The notes under the pieces were generated by a model. That model saw only the letters and a list, made by a program, of their open reading frames with translations. It had not been told where the DNA came from and ran no database searches. The position numbers and the translations under genes were made by a program. DNA of 64,000 nt from Chryseobacterium nepalense. GTDB taxonomy: Bacteria > Bacteroidota > Bacteroidia > Flavobacteriales > Weeksellaceae. Position 1 is the stretch's first letter. Each line of letters starts with the position of its first letter. Below are positions 45,205-53,544 of this stretch, in pieces. The stretch lies in NCBI RefSeq assembly GCF_023195755.1, contig NZ_CP096203.1, forward strand, positions 744,001 through 808,000, in the 5' to 3' direction.

Positions 45205-46920
45205 TTAATTGAGTTGTAAATCTCTTTTTACCTCCTGAATTTTAGCTTCCAGAGATTTTAATTTATCCCTGAAATCCGCTTCAGAAGCAATATCATCTTT
45301 TACCGATATGTAAAACTTGATCTTAGGTTCCGTTCCGGAAGGTCTTACACAAACTTTAGTCCCGTCCTGAGTGTAATAAATCAATACATTCGACTTTGGA
45401 ATGTCGTCCATTACTTTTTTCTCATTCTTTGAAACGATGAAATTCGTTTGTTCTTTAAAGTCTTTTACTTCTTCTACCGGCGATCCTGCTAATGATTTTG
45501 GCGGGTTTTCACGGAAGTTCTTCATCATATTCTGAATTTCTTCTGCTCCGTCTCTTCCTTTTCTTACAAGATTTACCAAACCTTCATAATACATTCCGGT
45601 TTCCTGATAAATTTCAATAAGATATTGATACATCGTTCTTCCGTTCGCTTTACACCATGCTGCGATTTCGCAAGCTAAAACAATACTTCCGCAAGAATCT
45701 TTATCACGCACAAAATCTCCTGTCATAAATCCGAAGCTTTCTTCTCCGCCGCAAATGAATTTTTCCTGGCCTTCAAAATCACGGATCATTTTTCCGATCC
45801 ATTTGAATCCGGTTAAACCAACTTTACAGTCAACCCCGAATTTCTGTGCAATATCAAAGAAAATATCAGAGGTTACGATAGTAGACCCTATGAATTCTTT
45901 CCCGGTAATTCTTTCCTGCTTTCTCCATTCATTTAAAATATAATAAGTCAGGATAGTATTGGTTTGATTTCCGTTCAAAAGCTCGATTTCTCCATCAAGG
46001 TTTCTTACGGCAATTCCCAATCGATCGCCATCCGGATCTGTTCCGATTACGATATCAGCATTGGTAATTTTAGCAAGATCCATTGCCATTTCCAGCGCTG
46101 CCGGTTCTTCAGGATTGGGAGAATCTACCGTTGGGAAATTTCCGCTTGGGATCATCTGTTCTTTTACCAGGTCAATCTTTTTGAAACCTGCTCTTTCTAA
46201 AGCCTTAGGAACAGTGGTATACGTTGTCCCGTGAATGGATGTGAAAACAATATTCAGGTTTTCTTTTCCCACATTCTGATATGTAGAATTTTTGATGCAT
46301 GCATCAATGTAGACATCATCCTGCTCCTCTCCGATCCATTCGATTAAATCGTCATTTCCATTAAATTTAATTTCATCAAATTTTACGGAATATACTTCGT
46401 TAATAATCGCTTCGTCATGTGGCGGAACAATCTGTGCACCGTCATTCCAATATACTTTGTAGCCATTGTACTCCGGCGGATTATGAGATGCCGTTAAAAC
46501 AATTCCTCCGTGGCATTTCCTGTCTCTTACCGTAAAGGAAAGCTCCGGGGTTGGCCTGTGATTTTTGAATAATAATACTTTAATTCCGTTTGCCGTCAAG
46601 ACATCAGCTACTAATTTTCCAAATTCCCTGGAGTTATTTCTTACATCATAAGCAATGGCAACTTTAATTTCTTCACCTTGAAACTGCTTTAACATATAAT
46701 TCGCAAGTCCCTGTGTAGCTTGACCTAAGGTATATTTATTTAAACGATTGGTTCCAACGCCCATAACACCTCTCATTCCACCTGTTCCGAATTCTAACTC
46801 TCTGTAAAAAGAATCTTCCAGGTCCGGCGAATTACCCTCAATTAATAATTGTACGGCACTTCTTGTTTCTTCATCAAATGACTCGTGTAACCAAAGTTTT
46901 GCTTTTTCTAATGTTGTCAT
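45205..46920 (-). CDS. Phospho-sugar mutase (phosphoglucomutase/phosphomannomutase)
   Basis: 571 residues, alpha-D-phosphohexomutase family. TASHNPPEYNGYK carries the phosphoserine S145; GTDPDGDRLGIA binds Mg2+; GGEESFGFMTGD binds sugar; RPSGTEPKIKFY binds phosphate. It interconverts hexose 1- and 6-phosphates for cell-envelope sugar supply; which hexose cannot be told. I placed the start at MTTLEKAKLWLHESF; an ATG 48 bp upstream gives an unrelated leader and lies in the repeat region. Confidence 0.94.
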   Translation of the reverse strand: MTTLEKAKLWLHESFDEETRSAVQLLIEGNSPDLEDSFYRELEFGTGGMRGVMGVGTNRLNKYTLGQATQGLANYMLKQFQGEEIKVAIAYDVRNNSREFGKLVADVLTANGIKVLLFKNHRPTPELSFTVRDRKCHGGIVLTASHNPPEYNGYKVYWNDGAQIVPPHDEAIINEVYSVKFDEIKFNGNDDLIEWIGEEQDDVYIDACIKNSTYQNVGKENLNIVFTSIHGTTYTTVPKALERAGFKKIDLVKEQMIPSGNFPTVDSPNPEEPAALEMAMDLAKITNADIVIGTDPDGDRLGIAVRNLDGEIELLNGNQTNTILTYYILNEWRKQERITGKEFIGSTIVTSDIFFDIAQKFGVDCKVGLTGFKWIGKMIRDFEGQEKFICGGEESFGFMTGDFVRDKDSCGSIVLACEIAAWCKANGRTMYQYLIEIYQETGMYYEGLVNLVRKGRDGAEEIQNMMKNFRENPPKSLAGSPVEEVKDFKEQTNFIVSKNEKKVMDDIPKSNVLIYYTQDGTKVCVRPSGTEPKIKFYISVKDDIASEADFRDKLKSLEAKIQEVKRDLQLN

Positions 46921-46946
46921 ATTTGTATTTCGTGTATTTTTGGGCC

Positions 46947-46993
46947 GGAAGTTTGAAGATGGAAGCAAGGAAGTCTTCCAGCTTCAAACTTCC
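46947..46993. repeat. GGAAG-type hairpin flanking the four-helix-bundle gene
   Basis: GGAAGTTTGAAG (46947-46958) pairs exactly with CTTCAAACTTCC (46982-46993), with a further GGAAG/CTTCC inside. At the other end of the next gene, 47400-47430 is a run of CTTCC/TCC words (TTCCATCCTCCAGCTTC). The gene in between is thus flanked by related purine-rich repeats. Confidence 0.7.
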
Positions 46994-47002
46994 AGCTAAT
47001 TA

Positions 47003-47359
47003 TTATTCTTTTATCCTATTTCTAAATGCTATAATCTGGTTCATTATATTATAGCTTTCATTATATAATTTATTAAAATCATCTTCTGAGATATATTTCC
47101 TATTTTTCGCTTTATATAAGCAGGTTACCACTTCAGCTAAAGAGCGGATGGAGTATCCTAAAAACTTTCTAAACTCTAATCTTGACTGTAAAATACTTCC
47201 TTCAGAAATATTAAGAGCAATAGAATCAGAAGCCCTTCTAATTTGTGATGTTAAATTAAAGGATTCATCTTTTGGGAAATTTTGAGATAATTTAAAAATA
47301 TATTCCCCAAAATTCATAGATTTCTGCCAAATAGTTAGTTTCTCAAATTTAAAACTCAT
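47003..47359 (-). CDS. Four-helix-bundle protein (S23/IVP-like)
   Basis: 118 residues: FEKLTIWQKSMNFGEYIFKL, FNLTSQIRRASDSIALNISEG and LGYSIRSLAEVVTCLYKA are hallmarks of the family first seen as the product of intervening sequences in 23S rRNA genes, related in fold to the Avd accessory protein of diversity-generating retroelements. Function unknown. Here it is alone between a phosphohexomutase and a GIN-domain gene, flanked on both sides by GGAAG-type repeats, as if the gene and repeats arrived together. Confidence 0.92.
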   Translation of the reverse strand: MSFKFEKLTIWQKSMNFGEYIFKLSQNFPKDESFNLTSQIRRASDSIALNISEGSILQSRLEFRKFLGYSIRSLAEVVTCLYKAKNRKYISEDDFNKLYNESYNIMNQIIAFRNRIKE

Positions 47360-47441
47360 CAGCTATTATTTTTTCCATCATATTATTTGTGTGTTTAATC
47401 TTCCATCCTCCAGCTTCTCTCTTCCAGCCTTTTCTTATCTA

Positions 47442-48143
47442 TTAATCCAGTTTTTTATTTTCCACTTTTGCGTTTTTATCAATTTTAAATGCACGGATCG
47501 GATCGTTATAATATGTAAATTTCGCTGTATTCTGAATCTGACCTTTCAATGAATCTTTCACATTGACTTCAGCATAATTTCCGTTTTTAGATTCGATATT
47601 CAGATTTTCAATTTGCCAGTAAGGAGCAATCAGGCTCGCCGTATCAGAGATTTTTACAACAGCATCTTTGGTCTGCCCCAAAAAGTTTGCTCTGCTTCGG
47701 TTCTGCATCTCTACTTCTGCTCTCCTTGTGTTTACCGAACCCATAAATGTAGCGTAATTTTTTAAATTAAGCTTAAAATTATCCGTTTTAATTTCACTTG
47801 AAATATTCATTTCTACAGAATCTGAAATAGCAATTTTTTCAAGATTGTATTTTGAATAGATGGTAATATTATAAAAATCAACTCCTTTTGTCCCCCGTTT
47901 TTCTTTAATCGTTAATGTTTTATCATCAACATCCACATCAAGATTATCAGCAACATTAGGATAGGTTTCAATCTCCACAAAGTTTTTAGTTCCTCTTGCG
48001 TAGAATACACGAAACTTTCCTTCCAGATCCAGATTTACAAATTCCGGAACTTCCACATTTTTTCTTTCAATATTTCCTTTTGGAGAAACTTTTCCGCAGG
48101 AAATTACCGATAATACTAAGAATATATATACAATACCTTTCAT
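47442..48143 (-). CDS. GIN-domain (DUF2807) lipoprotein
   Basis: 233 residues. MKGIVYIFLVLSVISCGK has a lipobox with Cys16. The mature part is a right-handed beta-helix-like GIN domain (about 40-220) with the usual FVNLDLEGKFRVFYARGTKN start and alternating KISDTASL / EMQNRSRANFLG strands. The family is a surface or outer-membrane component of unknown role in Bacteroidota. It begins 6 bp after the DUF3667 stop, so it is in one transcription unit with it. Confidence 0.87.
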   Translation of the reverse strand: MKGIVYIFLVLSVISCGKVSPKGNIERKNVEVPEFVNLDLEGKFRVFYARGTKNFVEIETYPNVADNLDVDVDDKTLTIKEKRGTKGVDFYNITIYSKYNLEKIAISDSVEMNISSEIKTDNFKLNLKNYATFMGSVNTRRAEVEMQNRSRANFLGQTKDAVVKISDTASLIAPYWQIENLNIESKNGNYAEVNVKDSLKGQIQNTAKFTYYNDPIRAFKIDKNAKVENKKLD

Positions 48144-48149
48144 ATTTAT

Positions 48150-48878
48150 TTAAAATACTTCATATAAGATTAAACCTATAACCGAACTTTCCAGTCCCAT
48201 TAGAAAATACAATCCCGCTACTCTCCAAGCCAGCTCCCATGTTGTAAATGAATTTTTAAATGCATTCCAATATGTAACAGCAGGAAAAAGAACAGCAATA
48301 CCGAATAAGGCTCTGTCGATACTATTGAAAATCCTTGAAACCGGTTTCCACAGACTAATAAGACTTACAATATCATCCAACAAAAATAAGGTTAAAATTC
48401 CTAAAAGACTAACAGTTCCGATGATAAAATGCTCCGCAATATTCAATTTTATTCTTCTGAAAAGAAAATATGCATTGACTGCAAGCATCGGAATAACAAT
48501 AAATAAAATAGCTTTTGAATATTTTGACAGGAAATCTTTAACCTCGGAATCTTCGGCAAGAACCTCTGCCGGTGCAAATTTTTCATAATAATGCAATCCC
48601 AGTACATTAAAGCTGAAAAGAACCAGTAACAACGGAATAAAATTGTTGTATCTGATTCTTTTTCCTGCAATATAATTCATCGCCGTCTTTCCGGGACTGA
48701 ATATAATATTTCTTAAAGTATTGAAAAACCGGGCTTCAAAATGCCAGATCGATCCTAAAATATCATTTTTAATAATTGAACGGGGAGTTATTCTTGCCGT
48801 GTCGGTTTTCTGTCCGCAATGAGGACAAAACTCATCGGAAACTGAATGACCACAGTTTAAACAACTCTTTTGATTCAT
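48150..48878 (-). CDS. DUF3667 membrane protein with zinc ribbon
   Basis: 242 residues. An N-terminal zinc ribbon (CLNCGHSVSDEFCPHCGQK) is followed by FEARFFNTLRNIIFSPGKTA and IAGKRIRYNNFIPLLLVLF, the DUF3667 signature, and about five transmembrane helices. Function unknown. It starts 1 bp after the GT2 gene ends and precedes the GIN gene by 6 bp, so the three are most likely co-expressed. Confidence 0.92.
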   Translation of the reverse strand: MNQKSCLNCGHSVSDEFCPHCGQKTDTARITPRSIIKNDILGSIWHFEARFFNTLRNIIFSPGKTAMNYIAGKRIRYNNFIPLLLVLFSFNVLGLHYYEKFAPAEVLAEDSEVKDFLSKYSKAILFIVIPMLAVNAYFLFRRIKLNIAEHFIIGTVSLLGILTLFLLDDIVSLISLWKPVSRIFNSIDRALFGIAVLFPAVTYWNAFKNSFTTWELAWRVAGLYFLMGLESSVIGLILYEVF

Positions 48879-48879
48879 C

Positions 48880-49830
48880 TTAAATCACCTCATCAATATT
48901 ATAATTTTTATGCTCTCTGTTTGTTCTGATGATCATTTCTCCTAAGAATCCCGCGATAAAAAGCAATGTTCCCATCAGCATCATCGTTAAAGCAATAAAA
49001 AACCACGGATTATCAGTAATCAGATGGCCATACATCCCTCTTGCTACATCAATCAGTTTGGAAACACCCAGCCAAAGTGCAGAAAGGAAACCTACAATAA
49101 ACATTAATGTTCCCACTGCCCCAAAAAAATGCATCGGTCTTCCCCCGAAACGACTTACAAACCAAAGGGTTACCAAATCCAGAAAACCTCTGATAAATCT
49201 TTCGGTTCCGAATTTTGAAGTTCCGTAAGGCCTTGCCTGATGCTGCACTTCTTTTTCCGTAATTCTTCTGAACCCGGCGTTGGCAGCCAAAACAGGAATA
49301 TATCGGTGCATATCTCCGTATACATCAATGGTTTTTACTACCTGTTTTTTATAAGCTTTCAGTCCACAGTTGAAATCATGAAGATAAACTCCCGAAACTT
49401 TTCTTGCTGCAGCATTGAATAATTTCGACGGTACATTTTTCGTCATTACATTATCAAAACGCTTCTTTTTCCAACCTGAAACAATATCGTAATTTTCATT
49501 GATCACCATTGAGTATAATTCCGGTATTTCCTCAGGAAAGTCCTGAAGATCGGCATCCATGGTAATAATAACATCTCCGTTTGTTCTTTCAAAAGCTGCA
49601 TGAAGCGCCTGTGATTTTCCGTAGTTTTTAGAAAATTTAATGGCATGGATCTGCGGATTCTGAACTTTGAGATTTTCAATGATGCTCCATGACAAGTCTG
49701 TACTTCCGTCATCTACAAACCAGATCTCGTACGATAAACTGTTGGATCTGCATACTTTATCAATTCTTGAGAAAAGCTCTTCCAGAGAAGCTTCTTCGTT
49801 CAATAACGGAATAACTATAGATAAATTCAT
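48880..49830 (-). CDS. Polyprenyl-phosphate glycosyltransferase (GT2, GtrB/DPM-like)
   Basis: 316 residues. GT-A domain (1-230): LSIVIPLLNEEASLEELFSR, FVDDGSTDLSW, TMDADLQDFPEEIPEL with the DxD-like metal site. Two transmembrane helices follow (about 235-300). This is the architecture of enzymes that load a sugar from a nucleotide donor onto polyprenyl phosphate. Such lipid-linked sugars are donors for GT-C enzymes like the two at 21.2-26.2 kb. It is followed by DUF3667 and preceded by DUF4199. Confidence 0.93.
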   Translation of the reverse strand: MNLSIVIPLLNEEASLEELFSRIDKVCRSNSLSYEIWFVDDGSTDLSWSIIENLKVQNPQIHAIKFSKNYGKSQALHAAFERTNGDVIITMDADLQDFPEEIPELYSMVINENYDIVSGWKKKRFDNVMTKNVPSKLFNAAARKVSGVYLHDFNCGLKAYKKQVVKTIDVYGDMHRYIPVLAANAGFRRITEKEVQHQARPYGTSKFGTERFIRGFLDLVTLWFVSRFGGRPMHFFGAVGTLMFIVGFLSALWLGVSKLIDVARGMYGHLITDNPWFFIALTMMLMGTLLFIAGFLGEMIIRTNREHKNYNIDEVI

Positions 49831-49847
49831 TTAATTCTGATAAAAAA

Positions 49848-50447
49848 TTATTCTTTAATTTCTGTTTCCTGGTATATCGTTCTTGTTCTGAAAAATGCTC
49901 CGAAAAACAACGACAAAACTACATAAAATATAAGTATTGCTGCAAAATATCCTGAAAAATGACTTGCGGTAAGCATATCTTTACCTTTAACTGCCTCCGG
50001 CGTAAAACTTTGAAGCCTTTCTTTGTATTTCTGATCAAGCTCATCAATATCTTTCTGATGTTTTAAAATCTTTCTTGCAGAAGTATATTCTTTATCCAAT
50101 TCGGATTTTTGTCTGGTGACATATTGATAATTCAGAAGTTTTTTGGCATCGGTATCTACGAAATTCAGAAAAGCATAGATACTGAAAATCGATAAAATCC
50201 CACCAATAAACATAGGGATGAAGGCTCTTTTAAAAGCATCTTTGAAGCTCACTGTTTTGTGACTACTCCAGTATGTTTTTACAGACCAGAACGCAGTCCC
50301 TGCATAAATGATTGGTAAAATGAAAGCATTGGCTTTCAATGAAATATCAAAATATTCAACTCCTGAAAAGAAGTAATACACTACGAAAAAAACAATCATC
50401 GTAGCTCCAAATAATAAAATTCCTAAGGTGGAAGGGTTTTTCGTCAT
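49848..50447 (-). CDS. DUF4199 membrane protein
   Basis: 199 residues with four transmembrane helices (GILLFGATMIVFFVVYYFFS and others) and a long charged loop between the third and fourth, as in DUF4199 proteins of Bacteroidota. Function unknown; it is commonly beside a GT2 gene in this group, as here (17 bp before it). I use MTKNPSTLGILLFG as the start; an ATG 51 bp upstream would add a basic leader not usual in the family. Confidence 0.87.
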   Translation of the reverse strand: MTKNPSTLGILLFGATMIVFFVVYYFFSGVEYFDISLKANAFILPIIYAGTAFWSVKTYWSSHKTVSFKDAFKRAFIPMFIGGILSIFSIYAFLNFVDTDAKKLLNYQYVTRQKSELDKEYTSARKILKHQKDIDELDQKYKERLQSFTPEAVKGKDMLTASHFSGYFAAILIFYVVLSLFFGAFFRTRTIYQETEIKE

Positions 50448-50567
50448 ATCTAAATTTTTAGAAAATTTCTGAAAAATTATTGCTCTAAATCTCAGCAAAT
50501 TAGCACTGATAAAGTATTTTTGCAGTTAATTTTCTTTAATAACACTTTTAATTTTATAAAATATTCC

Positions 50568-50575
50568 TATCTTTG
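50568..50575 (+). promoter_or_regulatory. -7 box of the SRP RNA gene
   Basis: TATCTTTG, an exact TAnnTTTG match, lies 4 nt before the predicted 5' end of the RNA, the expected spacing for a start site. No clear -33 TTG. Confidence 0.6.
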
Positions 50576-50578
50576 CAA

Positions 50579-50673
50579 CGGCAAGTCCTAAACAACCAGC
50601 TCCTGAGAATCCTCCAGGGTGGGAACGCAGCAAAGGTAATTGGTCGTAGCGGTGTGATTTAGGTAGCTTGCCA
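50579..50673 (+). ncRNA. ffs: Small signal recognition particle RNA (4.5S-type)
   Basis: About 95 nt. Terminal stem GGCAAG (50580-50585) with CTTGCC (50667-50672), then CCTAAA with TTTAGG. The conserved Ffh-binding hairpin is seen as CCTCCAGGGTGGGAACGCAG with CAAAGG: the GGGAACGCAGCAAAGG part is the typical symmetric/asymmetric loop region of the small bacterial SRP RNA. It scaffolds Ffh for co-translational targeting to the membrane. T-rich DNA after CTTGCC may end transcription. It sits on the opposite strand to both neighbours. Confidence 0.92.
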
Positions 50674-50768
50674 TTTTTTATTGATTTAAGTTGAAGAGAG
50701 GTAATCTGAAGATTATCTTTTTTTGTTTCCAAAAGTTTCAGCATTTTCAAATTACCTTTCAACATTAT

Positions 50769-51455
50769 TTAAAATTCGAACTCCTCTCCCAATCTTGGTA
50801 AAACAAGTTCAACATTTTTATCTGCAAAATGCTTTAGCGCACTTTCATGGTTAATTTCAATGGCAGGGAAAGTATCAAAATGGCATCCGATCACTTTCGG
50901 TGTTTTCAACAATTCTGCTGCTGCAAAAGCTGCTTTTCTCGGACACATGGTGTAGTGACTTCCAACCGGAAGAATAGAAAGGTCCAAATGGCCGTATAAT
51001 CTCGGAAAAAGCTCCATATCCGCCATCACACCGGTATCCCCTGCAAGATATAGGTTTTTGCCTTCAGGTAACCTGAAAATGTACCCTACCGGTACCCCTC
51101 CGTAGCTTCCGTCAGGAAACGAACTTGTATGATGGGCCGGAACCATGGAAATTTTAAGATCGTCGATTTTTGCCGATCCTCCTAAGTTCACATCATCCGT
51201 ATTTTTTGCGCTTTTAAAATATCCGCAGATTTCAGGAACTGCTATAATCGTTGCTTCAGGATGATGCTGCAAAACCTCTTCAACGTCTGCAATATGATCC
51301 CCGTGCGCATGAGTCAGTAAAATATAATCGATTTTCTGTGCAGAAATATCAAAACCAGATTCTGCTTTTTTGTAATTGTAAAAAGGATCTGATAAAATTG
51401 TTTTGTCTTTGTAGGTGAACAAAAAACAGTTTTGTCCCAGATATTGTATTTTCAT
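50769..51455 (-). CDS. UPF0173-type metal-dependent hydrolase
   Basis: 228 residues of the metallo-beta-lactamase fold, UlaG-like: MKIQYLGQNCFLF, LLTHAHGDHIADVEEVL (metal motif HxHxDH), AHHTSSF, YLAGDTGVM and GCHFDTFP. No substrate is known for this conserved family. It lies upstream-to-downstream between menA and the SRP RNA, on the same strand as menA. Confidence 0.94.
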   Translation of the reverse strand: MKIQYLGQNCFLFTYKDKTILSDPFYNYKKAESGFDISAQKIDYILLTHAHGDHIADVEEVLQHHPEATIIAVPEICGYFKSAKNTDDVNLGGSAKIDDLKISMVPAHHTSSFPDGSYGGVPVGYIFRLPEGKNLYLAGDTGVMADMELFPRLYGHLDLSILPVGSHYTMCPRKAAFAAAELLKTPKVIGCHFDTFPAIEINHESALKHFADKNVELVLPRLGEEFEF

Positions 51456-51486
51456 TTTAATTTATTTTTGAATTGTTATAATTAGA

Positions 51487-51512
51487 GATGCTTCAACAAG
51501 TTCAGCATGACA
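51487..51512. repeat. GATGCTTCAACAAGTTCAGC-type repeat
   Basis: A single copy of the family with ends GATGCTTC and CATGACA, related to the pair at 43744-43832 and to the translated copy at 29741-29769. It lies in the gap between menA and the UPF0173 gene. Confidence 0.6.
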
Positions 51513-51537
51513 CCGATAATGCTAAACCGACTTTTAT

Positions 51538-52467
51538 TTAATGAAAGAAATTAAGCCCTAAAGCTGTAAGAACCGCCATCATAAACGTCATAATTCCGAC
51601 CTGCTTTAAGAACGGATCAAGTTCCCGCGGGTTTTTAACAGCCATGATCTGCCTTCTGATTTTCATTAACGGAAGCATCAGAATCATCACGATAAAAACA
51701 TAATAATTCTGAGTCTGGAAAAATCCATTCACCGCTAAAAACATTAACATTAAAATTAATGGAAGCTGTAACAGGATCATTTCATAAATCATTGCGTTTT
51801 TAAACCCTAACCTTAAAGCCAGACTGTTTTTTCCTGATAGTTTATCGCTTTCGATGTCCCTCATATTATTGAGATTCAGGACTGCCATACTCATCATTCC
51901 GATGGCCGTTCCGGGAAGCAGCATATCCCAGCTGAACGATTTTGTAAACAAAAAATAACTTCCGCAAACAGAGACCAGTCCGAAAAAGATAAATACGAAA
52001 ATATCTCCCAATCCCATGTAACCATAAGGTTTTTTACCAATCGTATATCCAATGGCTGCTAAGATACTAGCAACACCAAGGCCTATAAAAATGTAAAATT
52101 CGTTCATATAATCCGGGATGAAAGCTATATAAAGCAATCCAACTGTTGCCACAAAAGACAAAATTGAAAGCAGGATCACTGCATTTTTCATCTGTTTCGC
52201 CGTTATTCTTCCTGAGGCTACCGCGCGTGATTCCGCTTCGGTAACTCTTTTCGCATCGGTACCTTTTACCCCGTCGCCGTAATCATTGGCATAGTTTGAT
52301 AAAACCTGATACAATAAAGTCACTAAAAGTGCGAGTGCAAAAATTCTCCAGTCCCATATTCCGCCTTCACCGTACAATCTCCATTTGGCAATAAAAGCAC
52401 CCATAATAATTCCGCTTAAAGAGAGCGGCAATGTTCTAAGCCTTGCGGCTTTTATCCAGTCAGTCAT
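51538..52467 (-). CDS. menA: 1,4-dihydroxy-2-naphthoate polyprenyltransferase
   Basis: 309 residues, UbiA-type intramembrane prenyltransferase with about eight to nine helices. NYANDYGDGVKGTDAKR holds the first Asp-rich Mg-diphosphate site and NNMRDIESDKLSGKNSLA the second. It attaches the polyprenyl chain in menaquinone synthesis. menB lies directly upstream on the same strand, separated by a perfect hairpin repeat. Confidence 0.95.
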   Translation of the reverse strand: MTDWIKAARLRTLPLSLSGIIMGAFIAKWRLYGEGGIWDWRIFALALLVTLLYQVLSNYANDYGDGVKGTDAKRVTEAESRAVASGRITAKQMKNAVILLSILSFVATVGLLYIAFIPDYMNEFYIFIGLGVASILAAIGYTIGKKPYGYMGLGDIFVFIFFGLVSVCGSYFLFTKSFSWDMLLPGTAIGMMSMAVLNLNNMRDIESDKLSGKNSLALRLGFKNAMIYEMILLQLPLILMLMFLAVNGFFQTQNYYVFIVMILMLPLMKIRRQIMAVKNPRELDPFLKQVGIMTFMMAVLTALGLNFFH

Positions 52468-52485
52468 AGTTTATAAGTAATGAGT

Positions 52486-52532
52486 AATTGGTAATAAGTA
52501 ATGCCGTTATTGCTCATTACTTATTACCAATT
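52486..52532. repeat. Perfect 18-bp inverted repeat between menB and menA
   Basis: AATTGGTAATAAGTAATG (52486-52503) and CATTACTTATTACCAATT (52515-52532) are exact reverse complements with an 11-nt loop. The words TAATTGGTAATGAGTAATT recur at about 39268-39288. No T-run, so not an obvious terminator; it could fold in the menB-menA transcript. Confidence 0.75.
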
Positions 52533-52540
52533 GCCTATGT

Positions 52541-53377
52541 TTAAGATATCCATTGATCTTCCCCGAAATTAGGTTTTCTTTTTTCAAGGAATGCATTTCT
52601 CCCTTCTTTCGCTTCTTCCGTCATGTAGGCAAGACGCGTTGCTTCTCCAGCAAAAACCTGCTGACCAACCATTCCGTCATCGGTAAGGTTCATGGCGAAT
52701 TTCAGCATCCTGATGGAAGTTGGGGATTTGGCTAAAATTTCCTGTGCCCATTCGTAAGCCGTGTCTTCCAGCTCTGCATGAGGAACCACTTTGTTTACCA
52801 TTCCCATTTCTAAAGCTTCCTGCGCAGAATAGTTTCTACCCAAAAAGAAAATCTCACGGGCTTTTTTCTGTCCTACCATTTTTGCCAAATATGCAGAACC
52901 ATAGCCTCCGTCGAAACTGGTAACATCAGCATCCGTTTGTTTGAAAATAGCGTGTTCTTCACTCGCTAATGTTAAATCACAAACTACATGAAGAGAATGT
53001 CCGCCTCCGACAGCCCATCCCGGAACCACTGCAATAACGACTTTCGGCATAAAACGGATCAGTCGCTGAACCTCCAGAATATTCAATCGATGTCTGCCAT
53101 CTTCTCCCACATATCCCTGATGACCTCTTGCTTTTTGATCTCCACCGCTGCAGAAAGCCCAGCCTCCGTCTTTAGGACTTGGCCCTTCTCCCGAAAGCAG
53201 CACAACTCCTATCGAAGGATCTTCATAAGCATCGTAAAAAGCATCGTATAATTCCGATGTTGTTTTGGGTCTGAAAGCATTGCGAACTTCCGGTCTGTTG
53301 AAAGCGATTCTTGCGACACCATTACTTTTTTTATAGGTGATATCTTCGTATTCTTTGGCGGTTTTCCACTCAATCAT
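52541..53377 (-). CDS. menB: 1,4-dihydroxy-2-naphthoyl-CoA synthase
   Basis: 278 residues, crotonase fold. GWAFCSGGDQKARG and FDGGYGSAYLAKMVG are the MenB signatures, with the active-site Asp/Tyr in the latter. It closes the naphthoate ring of menaquinone. I placed the start at MIEWKTAKEYEDI; a longer frame reaches 120 bp upstream past the -7 box and was rejected. Confidence 0.96.
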   Translation of the reverse strand: MIEWKTAKEYEDITYKKSNGVARIAFNRPEVRNAFRPKTTSELYDAFYDAYEDPSIGVVLLSGEGPSPKDGGWAFCSGGDQKARGHQGYVGEDGRHRLNILEVQRLIRFMPKVVIAVVPGWAVGGGHSLHVVCDLTLASEEHAIFKQTDADVTSFDGGYGSAYLAKMVGQKKAREIFFLGRNYSAQEALEMGMVNKVVPHAELEDTAYEWAQEILAKSPTSIRMLKFAMNLTDDGMVGQQVFAGEATRLAYMTEEAKEGRNAFLEKRKPNFGEDQWIS

Positions 53378-53395
53378 TTTTGTAAAAATTTTTCC

Positions 53396-53403
53396 CAAAG
53401 ATA
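53396..53403 (-). promoter_or_regulatory. -7 box of menB
   Basis: Reads TATCTTTG on the reverse strand, 18 bp before the start codon. No exact -33 TTG at the expected distance. Confidence 0.5.
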
Positions 53404-53503
53404 CGGAATTGCATAGAATTTTAACATTGATTTTCCATGATAATAATTGAAAAATACGGCTTTTTCCTGAAAGTTTATACTGCTGAATCAAGAGCATAAA
53501 AAA

Positions 53504-53522
53504 AGACGCTGATTGAGCGCCT
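53504..53522 (-). terminator. Terminator of the pseudouridine synthase gene
   Basis: On the reverse strand AGGCGCT and AGCGTCT form a 7-bp stem (one G-U) with a 5-nt loop, followed by a T-run, 22 bp after the stop. Confidence 0.75.
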
Positions 53523-53544
53523 TATATTATTAAATACTTGTTGA

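Noticed and set aside
46921..46968. Upstream ATG for the phosphohexomutase gene
   Set aside because: The added leader is unrelated to the family and lies in a repeat region; MTTLEKAKLWL is the natural start.
50526..50765. A 79-codon reverse-strand frame over the SRP RNA
   Set aside because: It overlaps the clearly folded SRP RNA on the other strand and has no protein-like content.
53378..53497. N-terminal extension of menB
   Set aside because: It would begin upstream of a TATCTTTG box and add residues not seen in MenB.
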